Counted from the stretch's first letter, positions 24,401-39,400 are shown. The stretch is 64,000 nt of DNA from JAKLFA01 sp038222225 (GCA_038222225.1 JBBRHV010000001.1:53624-117623); one strand, 5' to 3'. A program made the numbers and translations. The notes: generated from the letters alone by a model not told the origin.

Positions 24401-27400
24401 GGAAACATTTTTATGACGATGACGGTTATCACCACGTACAGTGATCCGGTCCAGCAGGCGATGCACGATGTACAGGAGAAGGCGAAGAACACCGTGAAGG
24501 GCGCCAAGGATTGGGTCAAGAAGCAGCGCGTGGATAGCCGTTCGGCCCTGATCGAGGATCTGTTCAAAGACATGCCGGAGAGCCTGCAGCCGTCGAGCAT
24601 GTTCCATGTCAGGAAATTGGTGGAGGTTGTCGAGCTTAAGACATATTATATTGCTCCGAAATATGAACAGCCGAAGATTGAATTAATTCCTGCGCCGGTC
24701 ATCCATTATGAAGAGATCAAACCGTTAAATGAAACGACAAACCGCGTATCAGAAACAAATCCGTCGGTGCTCAGCGGCGGCCGGCCGTTGGGCGTGAATA
24801 AAACACGGTTTGCTTTGATGGCGTTAATTGCCAGTATATTCGGATTTGCCATCTATTCGGTTATTCTCTCCATTTCAAATGAAGACAAACATCTGGCTCA
24901 GCGCCGAGGAATCGCGCATAAGATCAGCTGGGCTGAGCGCCGTGCTCAAGCCTATCGACGCGCGTATGAGCTGTTCCCGCAGGCAACCAAAGATATTTTG
25001 CCTAAGCAATTCCAGCAGGAAACGGTCAATATCGACGAATTAAAGAATGAGCTGGCGATGGTTGAAGCGCTCGCGGCAGAATCGCTTAAGTCAGGTGTAG
25101 AGTCCACTGAAGCAGATGTGATCGCGGTTCAGTGGAAGTTTGAAGGGTCCTTTGGAACCACGCTGAGAAGACACGTGGTCTTCCTTAGAAATGGAACGGT
25201 GTATTTGGTTGATCTCAATATGACCGACCCGGAAAAGACGGTTGTGGTGAGAGGAGTCGCTCGCATTGATCCGTTCAGATTTGACGGTGAAACCGTTTCT
25301 GTCATCACCGAAGAGGGAATCTTTACAACGCCGGTCATTTCAACTCAGCGTGTATCCGCCCAGGAACTTCGCCAGTGGGCCACAGGATTGCCTGCGATCG
25401 AGAGGCGAGGGCTTGCTCGGAAGACCAAAGATCAGAACCAGCAAGAGCCGCGCTTCTTAGCAATGGACGGTGTTGATGAGATGGAGTCCAACGGGGTAGA
25501 CAATATCTATTTTGATGGCACAAATTATTTCGAAAAGGTCATTGAAGGGGGAAGCCGTTCATTAATTCGCCGTATCGTTCCGTTACCTTTCGGCATGGAT
25601 ACAAATACGTTACGCCGTTTGGACAACATGCGCAGCGAAGCCACATCATCGGGCCACAGTCAGACAAACAGCGCGGTGTTAAGTAGAACTAAGAGTTATT
25701 CTGTCAACGGTGAAGAGATCGACTTGCTCAGTTTGCCGGTTGGAACGGTTTTGAAGATTTATACCAGCGTAACGGGCTACACCTATACGGTCAAGATTTT
25801 GGATGGAGAAAGAATCCATGTTTGGTTAAATAAAGAAAAAGATCCGTTTGAAGGGTCTATTGATGTCTTGAAGAGCGGTGGATATCGCGGTGTCGCATTA
25901 AAGAGCGGAAATGTCGTTATCGGAGAGGCGCTTCGACTACCTTATTGGAGATGGGATTCTAAACGTCAAACTCTTCCATTTACGCAAGAGGCTTGGATTG
26001 ATACACCGCAAAAGATCATTGTTGTCAAACCGGGTCTTGTTTCAATTATCTGGAATACAGGCAAAGTTGTGCTCACGCGCGCTTTAAATGGAAAAGGCAT
26101 GAGCTTAAGCGGGTCACGCAAGGCTGTTTGGTTAGGGGGCATGTTCAGTCTGATCAGCGCGCAGAACGTTTTTGCCGCTGCCGCACAAAACAATGGCGCG
26201 CAGACAACGCAGAATATCGGCCTAGTGATGGTTTTGGTTGCGGTCTTCGGTCTGCCGCTTGCTGTTAAGATCTGGACCGGCCGTCTGCCGCAGAGACAGG
26301 CGCGGATGTTCATGCAGCAGGCCAAGGGCGCGGCCAGCACCTTGTTTGGGCTTGGAGTAGGATTGTTCTTTGCCGTTAAGATGATCACCGCTCTTGGTAC
26401 AGGCGCAACATCGATCGTGTTCTGGCCTCTCTATATTATGTTGGCAGATTTCGCTCATTACTTCGCGTATTGGGTTTCATCCATTCGCAAAGAGATCATC
26501 CGCATCCAGGATAAACAGCGCGTGCGCAGCGAATACCGCAACGCGGATTATATTTCAAAACATTTAAGAACGCTGAAAACATTACGCGTTTCAAGCCTCG
26601 TCGGGCATGGAATCGTTTCTCTGATTTTAGTTCCAAACTATATTCAGATCTTCGCAGGGGTTTCTTTCTTGCCTGAAGTCCTGACGCTCACCGGTTCACA
26701 GGCCGTGGTCGCGGTCATGATCAGTTTCTTATGGCTGTTTAATATTTTGGAATACATGAATTTCTGGGTGTTTAACATTGAGAAATTTGTTACGCAGTAT
26801 CCGCTGAGCCTGATGAATGCTTTGATGGCTGCGCTGTTTGGTAAGATCGGGAATAAGCGCGATGAATACATCACCTTCCGCAGTTTGTTCGGCGGTGTGG
26901 GCAGCCGCGAGATCCGCCGGCTTAACGCGCAACTCAAGAGTAACACTGCCCGCGCCGCTTCTAAATCCGTTGAAACCTCCACCAACGCTTCCATTTTAGA
27001 CGCAATAGGCATGCTGGCTCAGATGGATCCGATCATTAAGTTGAGGGGTGAAGAGTGGAAAGTTTATCTGACGTGGTTCATTCTGATTGCAGGACCGTTC
27101 TTGGCAGTAGGGTTTGTTATGATTTATCCATATGTTAAGGTAATCGTCGTGCTCATCGTAAGGCAAAAGATCAGCTTGATCAAGATCAGGGATCCTCAAG
27201 TCAAGAAAATAGCTCGAGAGATGTTCCGTGCAGAATGGGCGGCAGACGCTAAAAAGTACAATCGATTGAGCGATCAACTGCATGAAATGGGGCATCCTCT
27301 GGGGGATGAGATCTATCAATATTTTGAGAGAGTGGAAGAGACCACTGTGCGTGTGGAGCCGGAGGATCCGTATAACATTCTAGGTGATTTAAAGGAAGTC

Positions 27401-30400
27401 CCTGCCGTTCCTGAGCATTGGGAGAAGAGACGGCGAGCGAAGAGCTCTTCCGCCAACTCCGCGGTGATTGGGAGATCTGATGGTGAGAGCAGCAAAGGTC
27501 AGGCGAAGGAGCAGAATCAGGCGCGTGAAAGGCTACAGGCAGAAGTATTAGTTGTGAATAAAGAGCCTTTAAGTTGGTTTAAGAAGTTGAAAGCACGTTG
27601 GTTTATTTGGAAGCTTAATCAGGACGGACAGAAACAAGCTGAGGCGGCTGACAAGCTTGGAGACCTAGGAGATAGGAGAGCCGTCAAACCGTTATTAAAA
27701 CTTTTGGGTTGTAAGGATGAACTTGTCCGTCGAAGCGCAACGGAAGCTCTCAAGAAAGTGGGGAGCAGCAAAGAACAAAGGGCGCGAGAGTATTTAAATC
27801 TATTAAACAGCGCAGATGAATTTGTACGTGCTGAGGCGGCTCAAGCACTGGGAGACCTGGGAGAACGAGGTGCAATTATTCCGCTGTTAAGACTTTTGGG
27901 CAGTAGATTTGAAAGTAACCGCCGGAGCGCGGGAGAAGCGCTTAAAAAAATCGGGGTCAACGGAGAAGAAGGGATACAGCATATAAAAGTAGCCACAGCA
28001 GAAGAGGTCATTCGTTTAGAGGCCGCGAGGGTGCTTGCAGAGTTAGGTGAGAAGGAGGCTGTTGATCTGTTGTTGGAATGGTTAATGAATGAGACGGAAC
28101 AGCTAGAGTTCCGCATACAAGTTGTTAAGGTCCTTAAAGGACTGAACATGAATGTACGCAAACTCTTGAAAGGAAATGTTGATTGTTTAAAAGAAATCTA
28201 CACGGCAGAGTTGGCTGAGGCGGAAAGAAGAATAGAAGAACTTTTAGAAAAGAGAGATCAATTAAATAGAGAATTTGCTTTGGCCATACAAGATTATTGT
28301 ATGCCGGCAGGGGTCGAGGCTGGCCTCAAAGCTGTAGAAGAAGGTTTAACAGAGGCAATCTTAGAAAGAGATCAGATCACGAGACAACTCACGCGCGCAA
28401 GACTAGAGGGAGGGTTGGCTGCCGTGGAAAGAAGAATAGATGGGGCACAAGAGGCCTGGCATGCTCAGTTCGATGAGATGGTGCGAGACCTCATGTATTG
28501 GTATGGGGGTGCGTCCGGGAATTGGGATCAGCATGAAATGGAAGATTTAAGACAACAAATATCGATAGCAGAAGAAGAAAGAGACGGTATTAATAAGCAG
28601 CTTCAAGAATTAGATGGAACCACCAACTCCGCGGTGACAAGCACACAACAGCCATCTTCCTTGCGTGAACAGTTACAGCAGGTGGTCAAGCGGATGCTTG
28701 GTAGATTCCCGTTGGCGAATTATGGTTATTTGCCTGCGTTCCGTTTAGGGCGCGACCATACTCTTGATGCGTTGAACGAGCTTGGATGCGGCGAATGCGG
28801 GGAGCGCGTGTATTGGCTGATGAGGGAATTGCGTGAACATGAAGGTATTTCTGAAGAGCAGATGCGGCTTGTTAAAGGAATGATCGCTACAAACTTCCGT
28901 GGCCAGCTTTGCCCCGGCGATCATTTTGTGTTGGAAGTCCGGGAGGCGGATGGCAGCAAGGCGTACTGGTTAGGATTCTCTGATATTGAACACCTGGTCA
29001 TCGGCGATCAGTTAGTTGAGGAAGGAACGGTCTTAACAAAAGAAGAATTCAATGAAAGATTGAAGGTCAATAATTTTGTACGCATGACTTGTCGCGAAGC
29101 ACGGCAGCATTTAGAGAAATTTAATAAGAGGCTTTTTGCCCAGGCCTTTGATCTCGGGAAGAGGGTCCAACAATATGTGCCGGCGGCAAGATTCCTTTTA
29201 ACAGTGGCCAATATGTATGTGCCTCATTTTGCGGGAAGGTATTTTGTTGTCCAGGTCGCGGCAAGAATATTCTCCAGTCGGCCTCGACAGGGAGTCCTTC
29301 AGTTGGATGATCTAGCGGCAACGAATTTCTTTATCAGCTGTTCTCTGGTAGGACAGTTACAGCAGCAGATGAAGAATGTGCCTCCGGCACAAGCGTATGG
29401 CTGGTTGCTGAATCTTCAGATGCCGGGGATTTTTGGCCATCCGCCGGTGCGTGAAATCATGGGCGGAAAACAGGCCAATGATCTGTTGGGCGCAAATGGT
29501 GAAGCTCTCTGGCAGATGGTGAGAGGATTGAAGGGTAACGGAGGCGCAACTGCCACCAACTCCGCGGTCCTGATCAATACCGGGGCTGCCGCTCAAGCCG
29601 CTGGTCATCATGAAGACGGGCGGGTCTTCTTTATTGATGAAATCAGAAAAACTTCCCGTGCAGGCGAGGCTGTGGAGTTGATCGCGCTTACGAATGGTCC
29701 GGTCGAAGGAACGGTGCCGGAGATTTATCTGCATTCCTCTTTGAACGATGATTGGCAAACTGACGAGGAACCGTTGGAATTTTTAGGCAATCAAGTCCTT
29801 GAGGATAAATTACTAAGAACGAATGTCACGCGCGGAGTATTCCGCAAAACCGTTTATCCTCAACGCAGCTTTGAATATACATTTGTATCGCCAGCGGGCG
29901 AGAGCAATGTTTGGGCGGATCTTCCATTTGGCAACGGCCGGGTGACCATCGAGAATCCGCAGCTGCGGATGCTGGTTGTCGGTATGGAATTTTCTTCATT
30001 AGGGGTTTCAGAGGGCGGAGCCGGCGCGGTCCTCGCTCAACTGAACAAACGGTTGGCGCAGGAAGGACAATCCGTTAGCGTGGTGCTTCCGTATTTCCGC
30101 GGCGCAGAGAAGATGATGGCGATCCTGAAGAACTTCGGAGATCTTGTTGAAGAGATGCCGGATGTGAACTTGACTGTTCCGTTCGTATCCCGAGGATCTG
30201 TGGACCTAAAGGTGAAGACATTTGTGATGAGCAACATGCGGATCTATCTTCTTCAGACTGTGGATGAGAACAGCGATCTGTTTGTGTATCCTTACGGCAT
30301 TCATCTTCAGGACCAGGCCTCTGATATCGACAGAAAACGGGTTGAATTCCAGGAATCGATCCTGTTGTCCCGTGGGGCTATGGAATTGGCAAAATACCTC

Positions 30401-33400
30401 CATGCGAAGGGCGAGAGATTTGATTTGGTTTTGGCGCACGATCATCATACCGGGCTGATTCCGCTTTATATGCGGACGTTATATCAGGACGTTTTTAGAC
30501 ATACGGCCAGCTCCTTCACTATTCACAATGTCGGGTATCAGGGTGATTATCCGGCCGAATGGTTTGGTGATATCGGCCTTCCGTATGCCCAGCCGTATAT
30601 TTGGCTATTGATCAAATATGATTTTTATAGAGGACACTTAATCAATTTATTGTCGGTGCCTGCTGGAATCATCCGCCTGCTGGGAGGGCCGGATGCGGCT
30701 TTAGGGAATTATGTCAAGACGGTCAGCCGTTATTATGCCATACAAATTGAGAACACATCGTTTGCTGTCGATCAATTGCTTTTCGAGGCAAAGAACGGAA
30801 GGTTCGTTGCTCGGTTCGGCGGGATCATTAACGGATTGGATTTTGCCGCGCTTAATCCGGAGAGCGATCCGCAATTATTCGTTCGATTCCATATCGGGCA
30901 GCCTCAGCCGGAGATCTTCCAAGCGCGGTCGGTCAATAAATTATCTTTGCAGAAAGCCCTGTCACGCCGGGCAGAATTTTTAGAACTGGCAAGGCGTTTC
31001 AATCTGCTGGAAGGTGAGAGGACGTTCTACGGCCGGTTGGATGTTGATATTTTCAGGATGATGTTGGTTGCGGTTTCACGTTTTGTCAGCCAAAAGCAGT
31101 TGGATATTATTGCCCGGTATGTGCAGGATATTTATGAAGGAAAGCGTCCGGCTCCGGCGGAAGGCATGGATTTTGTGGTCAACGGCAGCGGGGATAAATG
31201 GCTTGAAGACTGGTTTATTTGGTTGGCCGAAAGTAGAGATCTTGAAGAGGCCAGAGCGAGAACCGGCGTCAGGTTGGTTTTTGTTTACAAGAATTTTGGT
31301 ATGGCTCGAACCATGTTCGGCGGAACAGATTTTAATTTAATTCCATCGAATTTTGAACCGTGCGGTTTGACCCAAATGGAAGGCCAGCGCTATGGTGCCA
31401 TACCGATCGTTCGTTATACCGGCGGATTGGTTGATACGGTTCAGGAAGACGCGACCGGGTTTGGGTTCTGGGGAGAGGATCGCACGTTTGTCAGCCCGGA
31501 AGACGATCTTATTAAGAGAGATATAAATGTTGGCGAGTTGGAGCGAGTTATTATGGACAAGGCCTTGTCCGCTTATCGCGATGCGCAGGAAAGAGAGCGC
31601 TTGGTCTTAAACTGTATGAGATTAAATAATGATTGGTCGCGAGCATTGCCGGATTATTACCGTGTGTTCCGTTGGTTAAATCATGAAGTTGCTTTCAATG
31701 AAGCTCCGGCGTTGCCATATAGAGGAACAAACTCCGCGGTATTGGCCGAGGGGGAAATTATTATTGAAGGGGAGCACGTTACGTTTATCAGCAGCGAGGC
31801 TGACCGTACGAGCGTCCATAGAAAATTCGGATACTTTATGATCAAGCCTGATGCCCAACACAAGAGGGAAACGATCCTTCAGGTCATTGAAACTTTGGAT
31901 ATTGAAGGAAAGCGCATCAAGGTTGAATGGCATACGACTAAAGTGCTCACGCGGGACGTTGTTGAACAGGGTTGGGCCACGCTGAGAGAACAACCGTTCT
32001 TTGAGCCGTTCCTGGTCCCATATTTAACACAGGAAGGCCCAGTGACCATTGTGGTCGTAAGTTATGAAGGGGAAAAAGAGGCCTGGCAGATCCTGATGGA
32101 TGTGATCGGCGATACGAAAGGCGAAACCCCGGGCACTCTTCGTCATCAACTAGGGGTTGATATTTTGAGAGGTTTAAGAGATGGAAAAATGGTTGTCACC
32201 GGGATCAGAAACCGGCTTCATCGTCCTGATTCACGCGAGCGGATAGCCATAGAATTGCGGATTCTTTTAACGCCGGAAGAGCTTATTCAGATCCCCGGGA
32301 TTATTTATACGTTGGCTCAAAATATTCCGCCATCCACCAACGCCGCGGTGCAGTCACAAGAGGCAAGGGAGAATGAGAGCGAAGATTCCCGGTTATTGTC
32401 TCGCGGGCAAGCGCTGTTTAATAACCGTGATGGTCTACTTGTAAAAGGAGGCAGGTTCCTTTATGAGGTCAGGGTGGGAAAAGAAAATTCCTGGATCGGC
32501 AGTTATTCCGTAGCCGGGCCTGGTGAGGTGATCAAGAACGGCGGTTTGATCGATTGTGTTTGCTGTATCCTGCTGGAACCCAACAAACAGGAAGCTGCTT
32601 TATTCCATGTGTTGCCGTGGCCCTATAGCGTTCGGGAAGAGCGCGTCGTTTTGTTCAAAGAGGCGATGGAGCAGGTTGTCTTCGGCATGGGAGTGAATGC
32701 CTTAAGTGCGAAGGAACGGGAAGAATTAAGAGTTGTGATTCTCCACGGCGGGATACAAACAAGAGATTGCCAGCTTTCTAAGGACACTGAGACAATGACC
32801 ATTTCTGGCTTAAGGGCAGCCGGAATCACTCGCGTTGTGACAGATGTCGATCCCCGCTGGCTCGGCAGGGACATCTATATGTTCCCCGAAGAGGGTATGG
32901 CTGTTTCCGTGGAGGGAAACAAAGTCATCAAAGCTTTTGATATCAAAGGTTCGGAAGGCGCGGCCGCCGTTGAAAAAACCAACGCCGCGGTGCTTGCTGG
33001 GAGCAGAGCTTTAGAGCGTCGGGAATCAGCTGCTCAGTTTGATGAAACTTATAAGAGACATGACGGATATGCTCAGCGCGGGTTAGGTACGTATCGAAGT
33101 TATTTGAATGGAATGTTTGTCAGTCCGTTCGATCATGATTTAAAAGCTCTTCGCATTCAGCATGCCGCTAATCCGGAAGAACTCATCACGGTTGTCGATA
33201 TCGGAGCCGGTCATGGGCGTGGACTTCATGAAACAATTGAATTTTTGGATGAAAAGGCCGCGAATATTCAGGGCATTGCTGTTAGCTTAACGCCGTTCCC
33301 TCGTCAGTACACGCCGTTTGGCACAGAGACAGAAGTGATCGCTGATATTTTTAAAGGCCTGTCAGTGGAAAGCGAAAGCGCAAATCTTGTTATTTCTATT

Positions 33401-36400
33401 GCCGGTCCTCAGCCGAGAGACAGTGTTGAGGTTCAGGTTTGGGCGCAGGAACTTGTCCGCATTTTAGCTTTTGGGGGAGTTTCTTATTATCAGATCGATG
33501 AAGCCACAGAAGATCTCATGAGAGAAGAGCGCATTAATGAGTTTTTGGCGGATCAGGGGATCACGCAAAACATTCGAGTCGTTCGAAGACATTCTGAAAA
33601 AATACATTCACTTCGTTTGGAAAAGGCAGAAGCTGCAAGTCTGAATAGCGCGGTATTCAACGTAAATCAAGTGGAGCAAACCGTAAGACAAAGGACGTTG
33701 TTCAACATCACGCAGCGTTGGCTAGAAGAACCTGTTTATGAAGGGGCGAAAACAGGCGCTTCGTTTGAAACCAACGCTGCGGTGATGAAAACAAACCGTT
33801 TGGTTTGGCGGTTAGCTGCGGTGGCCGGGTTAACATTGAGCGCAAGCCCGCTGCAGGCAGCCGGAGTGAAAGCGGTTCTGCTTCCAGCTCTCGGGATAGT
33901 GACCCTGGGAAGCGTTCTTTCTTCAGTCGGCTCGCTGATTGGTTTGGCAGTGGTTCTTTTCGTAGGATATCGATTACTACAGGATGCGGTTGATATTTTT
34001 GTTGAGACGAAAGAGCTTTATGAACGGCAGGTCACAGAACGTTCAAACTTAATAGAAATTTTAGGTTTTTCTGCCTTAACTCAAACAGTATTCTCATATT
34101 TTAGGGAAAATTGGAAGAGTACACTCATTGACACAGCATTGCTAAGTATCGGACTGATAATCCCAGGCGTCACGGAAGCGTTAGGAGCCGTTTTTAGCTT
34201 TTCATTTATCGTGACATTGCTCGCTTCGTTGATTGGGTTTAGCGTTGTTTACACGGCATATCGTTTGGCTTCTCAGGCCAAGGCGGTATCGTCAGGACTT
34301 GGGCAAAAACTTCTTTGGGCTTCTGCCATCGTTTCTGGGTCGCTTGCGATTTACTTCCCGATCCGTTTTGTGCTTGGGAATATTCTTTTGCTTCCGTTTA
34401 TTTGGAAGGGCGTTGTCTTAGTCGTGCCAGTTGCGGCATGGGTTATGCTCCAAGTCTTTCATGTCTGGATGGCGAAACGCGCTCACAGGATCAGCGAGCG
34501 AATCAGGGAGCAGGACTATCATCAGAGCCGTTTTTTAAAGACGTTGGCTGTTTTGACGGCCCTTGTCATGATCGGGGCTCCGGTTGGGCAAAGCCTGCAC
34601 CGTTGGTGGAAGGGGCAGGACATGTTTGCGGCAATGGATTTCTATAAAGAAAATCTAGAGGTCGCCCGTTTCTTGAACCGCTGGCAGGGGATCGCCGGAA
34701 ACAGGATCACCGAATTCGGAGTGAAAGGACCCTTGAACAAGACACTGCACGGAGTGGAAGTCGTTGAGCGCCTGCAGCGTCAGATCGTGGAAAGCGCCAG
34801 ACGAAACCAGGTTGATGCGTATCTTTTGGCATCGATCATTTTTTACGAGCAATTGGATCTTAAGCCGGAAGAAGAGATCACGGACGCGTTGAAATCCATG
34901 GTCGTAGGCAGGACTTCCGTTGGTGTCGCGCAGATGTGGCCGAGACATGTCCGTTGGTTGTTTAAAGATATCAACGGTATTCCGGTTGAAGCATTTTCGG
35001 ACCGTACGCTGGCCTTGAAGCTGATGGATGATGATGCTTTTGCGGTTGAGGCGGCTGCGCGCTATATTCGGAAACTGATGGAAATGGGGGCGAAAAAGAG
35101 CGTTAATGTTAAGACATGGGAATCTGAAGAAGCGATCGTTGTGATGGGGGCCAGCTATACTGCGACGCCGTTTACCAAAGGAATTTTAAATCATCAGAAG
35201 CCGCCGTTTGATCTGCATAAAATTTTAGATCAGCAGACTGATCTTGATTCGCCTGAAATGCGCGCGCTGAATGCCGTGATGTACGGTTACGGCGTGGCTA
35301 AAGGTTATGAATTCTTCTTGGCGATCAACCAACCCGGTTATCAAGGCCGATATAGGATCCAATTGGGCTATCACCCGGCGTTAGCCGTGCAGAAAACGAA
35401 GGGTACGAATCCGGCGGTGATGCCTTCCCAGAACAGGCAAGATGGCCGTTCTGAATCGATGGCAACCGGCATGTGGCGAGGGAAATTGATGAGAAAGGTG
35501 TTCGGCGTCAACCTCAAGAGTTTTGTGGAGATCATTCATATTCTTAAACCGGCCTTGATCGTATTTTTCTGGCTTGGCGATGGAACAGTGTTATTTGTTA
35601 TGAGCATCCCGCTGCTGGCTTTAGGGATTATGATACAGCATAAGAATTCAAGCCAGGATAAGGATCGTGATGAGTTCGTCAGACAAGATGTTTCTTTGCG
35701 GCAGGAAGGCGTGAATCCGGCAGTGCTTGCCGAGCATAACGCAGGGCAGAGAAGCGGATTTGGAACATATGCCAGTTCTCTGTTTGCGGCCGTTGCTCTG
35801 GGCGTTTCAGCAGAGTCGATGAGCATTGCGCAAGAAAATGCTTCGAATAAGGGATTGCCGCAGCAGGGCGTTGAAGTGATCCTTCAGGAACACGCGCTTC
35901 AGAAACCGAATTCAAATCAGGTTGAGCGTTTTAATCCGGAACAATTCGTTCGCGAGTATGAACAAAGGCGCAAAGCATTAAGTTTATTCAGTGAAGGGAT
36001 GACGCCTCAAGGGGTCATGGACGGTTCATGGGAGAAAAAACATAATCAGGCCGCGGACTGGATGAAGAACGCTGCCAGCGCAGTGGGTTATCGAATTGAG
36101 ATTACCTGGAACTGGATGAAGGCCCATAAGATCATAACGCTGGTGTGCGTGTTTGTATTATTGATGATCCGAAGCTGGAAGAACCGCCGTGCAGAGCGCA
36201 AGCGGCAGGAAGCTTTGGAGCGCAGCATTCGTTCGGCAGGCTGGTCTGACTGGGGAAGAAATTCAGCGGTCCATTCTTCAGAAGAGGCATTACGCCAGGC
36301 GGCTATTGAGAAATGGGAGCAGAGAATGGCTGTGCTGGCAAAGACCCGCGGGGAATGGGAGAAACAGCCGGTTTTAAAATTATTCAAACAGTCCAACGAT

Positions 36401-39400
36401 AGCAGAACACAAGATGATATCCGCACAACAATGTGGTTTGTGCGCGCGCAGTGCTGCCAGGTGTTTGCCGCGTCAAAGACGATATATATTCGATTCTTGG
36501 TTGAAGACAACACCATTCATGATCCGGAAATTGCTTGCACTGTCTGCGCTATGCTCGGCCTGATCCGCCATGAAACCGAGAACGGTCTTCCCTATTATAG
36601 TGTGCCGGAATATCTTTTAGCCAGTGAACTTTCAGATCGCATTGAACAGGCGATCCTTCAGATCCGCGATTTTGAGAGGGCTCAGTCTGTTTCAGGCAAG
36701 GAAATAAATTCAGCGGTTCATTCTTCTTCTAGGGCTTGGTTTGAAGGAAAGGCCATACGTATCGGTGATGAGTCCAGGCCTATAGAACGCTTCTTGCCCG
36801 AAGTTGTCAATTGTAGAAGTTTATTGGCCGGGGTAGCAGAAATAAATGCGTCCGTGTTGAGAAAAGGGTGGGACTGGATCAAAGGGGCAGACGACCAAAT
36901 AAAGAGACCGATACCGCTTTCATTGTTGGCGACCGGGATGGAAAAGGAGATCGAAGCGCTTGATCGTGCGATTGCAGAGCTGAAGGCTTTAGGTATTGAT
37001 ATCCGGAAAGAAAATTCTCAGACCGAGCCGAAAGATCCTAAAACAAACGCAGCCATTCTTTCATCTGAACATGAGTTGAAATTCGTCAGTCAGCTGCCGT
37101 TTATTCAGATGAATCCGGAATGGGCGAAGATCATTGAAGAGGATAATTTTGATGAGGTTCATATTGTGACCACTGGAGGCGGTGGTGATGTGTTGGGTGG
37201 GATATTTATGGCTAAGCAGATTAAGCGAATGATGGCGTCAGTCCAGAGAAAAGAAGTTCGATTTTCTGTGTTTACAACAAATTTAAAGCGCGGTGAAGAG
37301 AATCCGAAAGGCGGACCAACGCCGATGGAAACGATCGGGACAATAGCGATGGGCGTGTTTGATCCGTTGGAGCCTATTCAGGCCGGCATGCCGATTTATC
37401 GGTTGGATCAGCCGCACATTATGGCTTCTGTACGCGTCAGAGGGCATTCATTCCCGATGAATGTTAGAGAAGGCGGGATTGTTGAGAAAATGAAAGAGTG
37501 GGGCATTGATCTGATGCTTTTAGATGTTATGCCGGGTTCACGGAAATTGGCTGAAGCATACCAAGAATTTATTAAAGGCAAAAAGGTTTTGACGATCGGT
37601 TTAGATATGGGAGGAGATGTTCTTGCCCGATATCCATATCCGATTAATAAAGAAAATGAGAATTTTCATCCTGAAGCCGGTATTCGTTCCCCGGTTACGG
37701 ATACAGTGATTTTGGGTATGATGTATTATTTGAAAGTTGCTTATAATCTTCAACCGCTTCTGGCTGTTTCTGCTTTGGGTGGAGATGGAGAGTTGGGAGA
37801 AATCGCCAGAGAGTATTTGATGGGATATATCAAGGCTGGTCAGGTGTTAGGAGTTTTTGATCATCAGGAATTGTTCAGATTAGGCGGACAGGAAGCCCTG
37901 GAGGATTTAAATGAGGTGATAGAGTTAGATGTTTCCAGCGAGGTTTCAAGAAACTTTTTACGTCGAAATAGAATGGCCGCGGTTAAAGGGCGTTATCAGT
38001 ATAGTAAGGGTGAGCGTGAGGGGATGGTTTCAGACTGGCAGTTCTTTTCAGATATTTTAGAGTCTTTGGGAATGCCTTTGCCTATTGAGCGATTAGCGGA
38101 GAGCTTACCCCAACCATTAACGGGGAGGAAAACCCACGCAGGAACACGGACTGAGGATCTTCCGGTGGCGTATCTCTTTACGCTTTTCTTTGATCCAGCG
38201 GATATTCATGCGCGCATTTCTCTGATGGTTCGAAAAAGCATTGAAAGCCAGGATTCCTGGTATGACATAGAACGAATATTCCGCGATCAAGGGTTTGTTA
38301 CAGAAATAACCGAGTGTAACAATGTTGCTGCCCGTATCAAAGTGATGGCGTTTTTAAATCAGTTTGCAGAGAGAATAAAGGCTGTTAAAAAAATATCTAC
38401 TCTTCAACAGACAATACAAATTTCTGATTATTTTATTGCTTCAGGAGAGAGTCAAATCGTTCTAAATTATTTGGCAGATTTTGAACGGCAGTATTCCGAG
38501 TCAAAGGAAAGATATTATATTTTCAAATATTTTATTACGTACATTTTGCCTCATATAGCTCCCAAAGTTCATGGAAATTCCGTGGCTTTTAAGGCTTATG
38601 CTGGAGTCGTGAGAGACTTTATTGATGACATGAATAGCGAGAAGGTCTTTGATCAGGCTATTTTATTGGTTTATGCTTTGCTGGTAGAAGGGAAAATAAC
38701 GCGATTGATTGATGCGAGCAGAAATGTGAAGCAGCTTGTATACATGCTTACATATTTGCAAAGGCTTCTTCTTGCATATTCTAGAAGAAAAGTGGTCAAA
38801 CTCTATGATGAGGCGATTTTGGAGCGGGCAATAAAAGAAGTGTTAGCAAGGAAAATGGCTAATCCGGATAAAAATATTTTTGAAAGCAGGGGCGACTCCA
38901 CAAACGCGGCGGTGATCAGCTCAGCTGAAAAAGATGGTGAGGAAGGCGGAGAATCGACGGCAATCGAAAACAGGCTTGCCGCACGAATAGCGAAAGTGGT
39001 TTTAAAGACCGCGGCAAAAATTTTCGGAATGGTAACGGGGATTCATTTTGTGCTGTTAGTCAATCAGCTTCGCAAAACAGGTTCTGTCAATGCGATCATG
39101 ATGGCATTCAGCGCGAGCGTCTTTGCGGCAATGGTGGTGCTTTTGGCAGGCAACCATGCGGCGGTGGGGATCATTATTTTGGAATGCGTGGGAGTTGTTC
39201 ACGCGCTGGCATGGCATTGGAAGGCGCAGAGACGCGATCAAGGGGCAGCAACAGCATTTAGAGATAACGGCTTTATGGCGGAACATCGGGCTGACCGAGA
39301 GATCATCTCGGAGGGCTGTGAATGGTTAAGAAATCTGATCGGAATAGAAAGAGTGCACGTTCCGTTTGGAGTCTATCCGAATTATACCCGGATGCAGATG

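Noticed and set aside
34315..34647. + strand ORF of 110 residues in the -1 frame
   Set aside because: It overlaps membrane helices of the signal-bearing module; its composition, rich in Cys, Gly and Trp, is that of a shadow frame.
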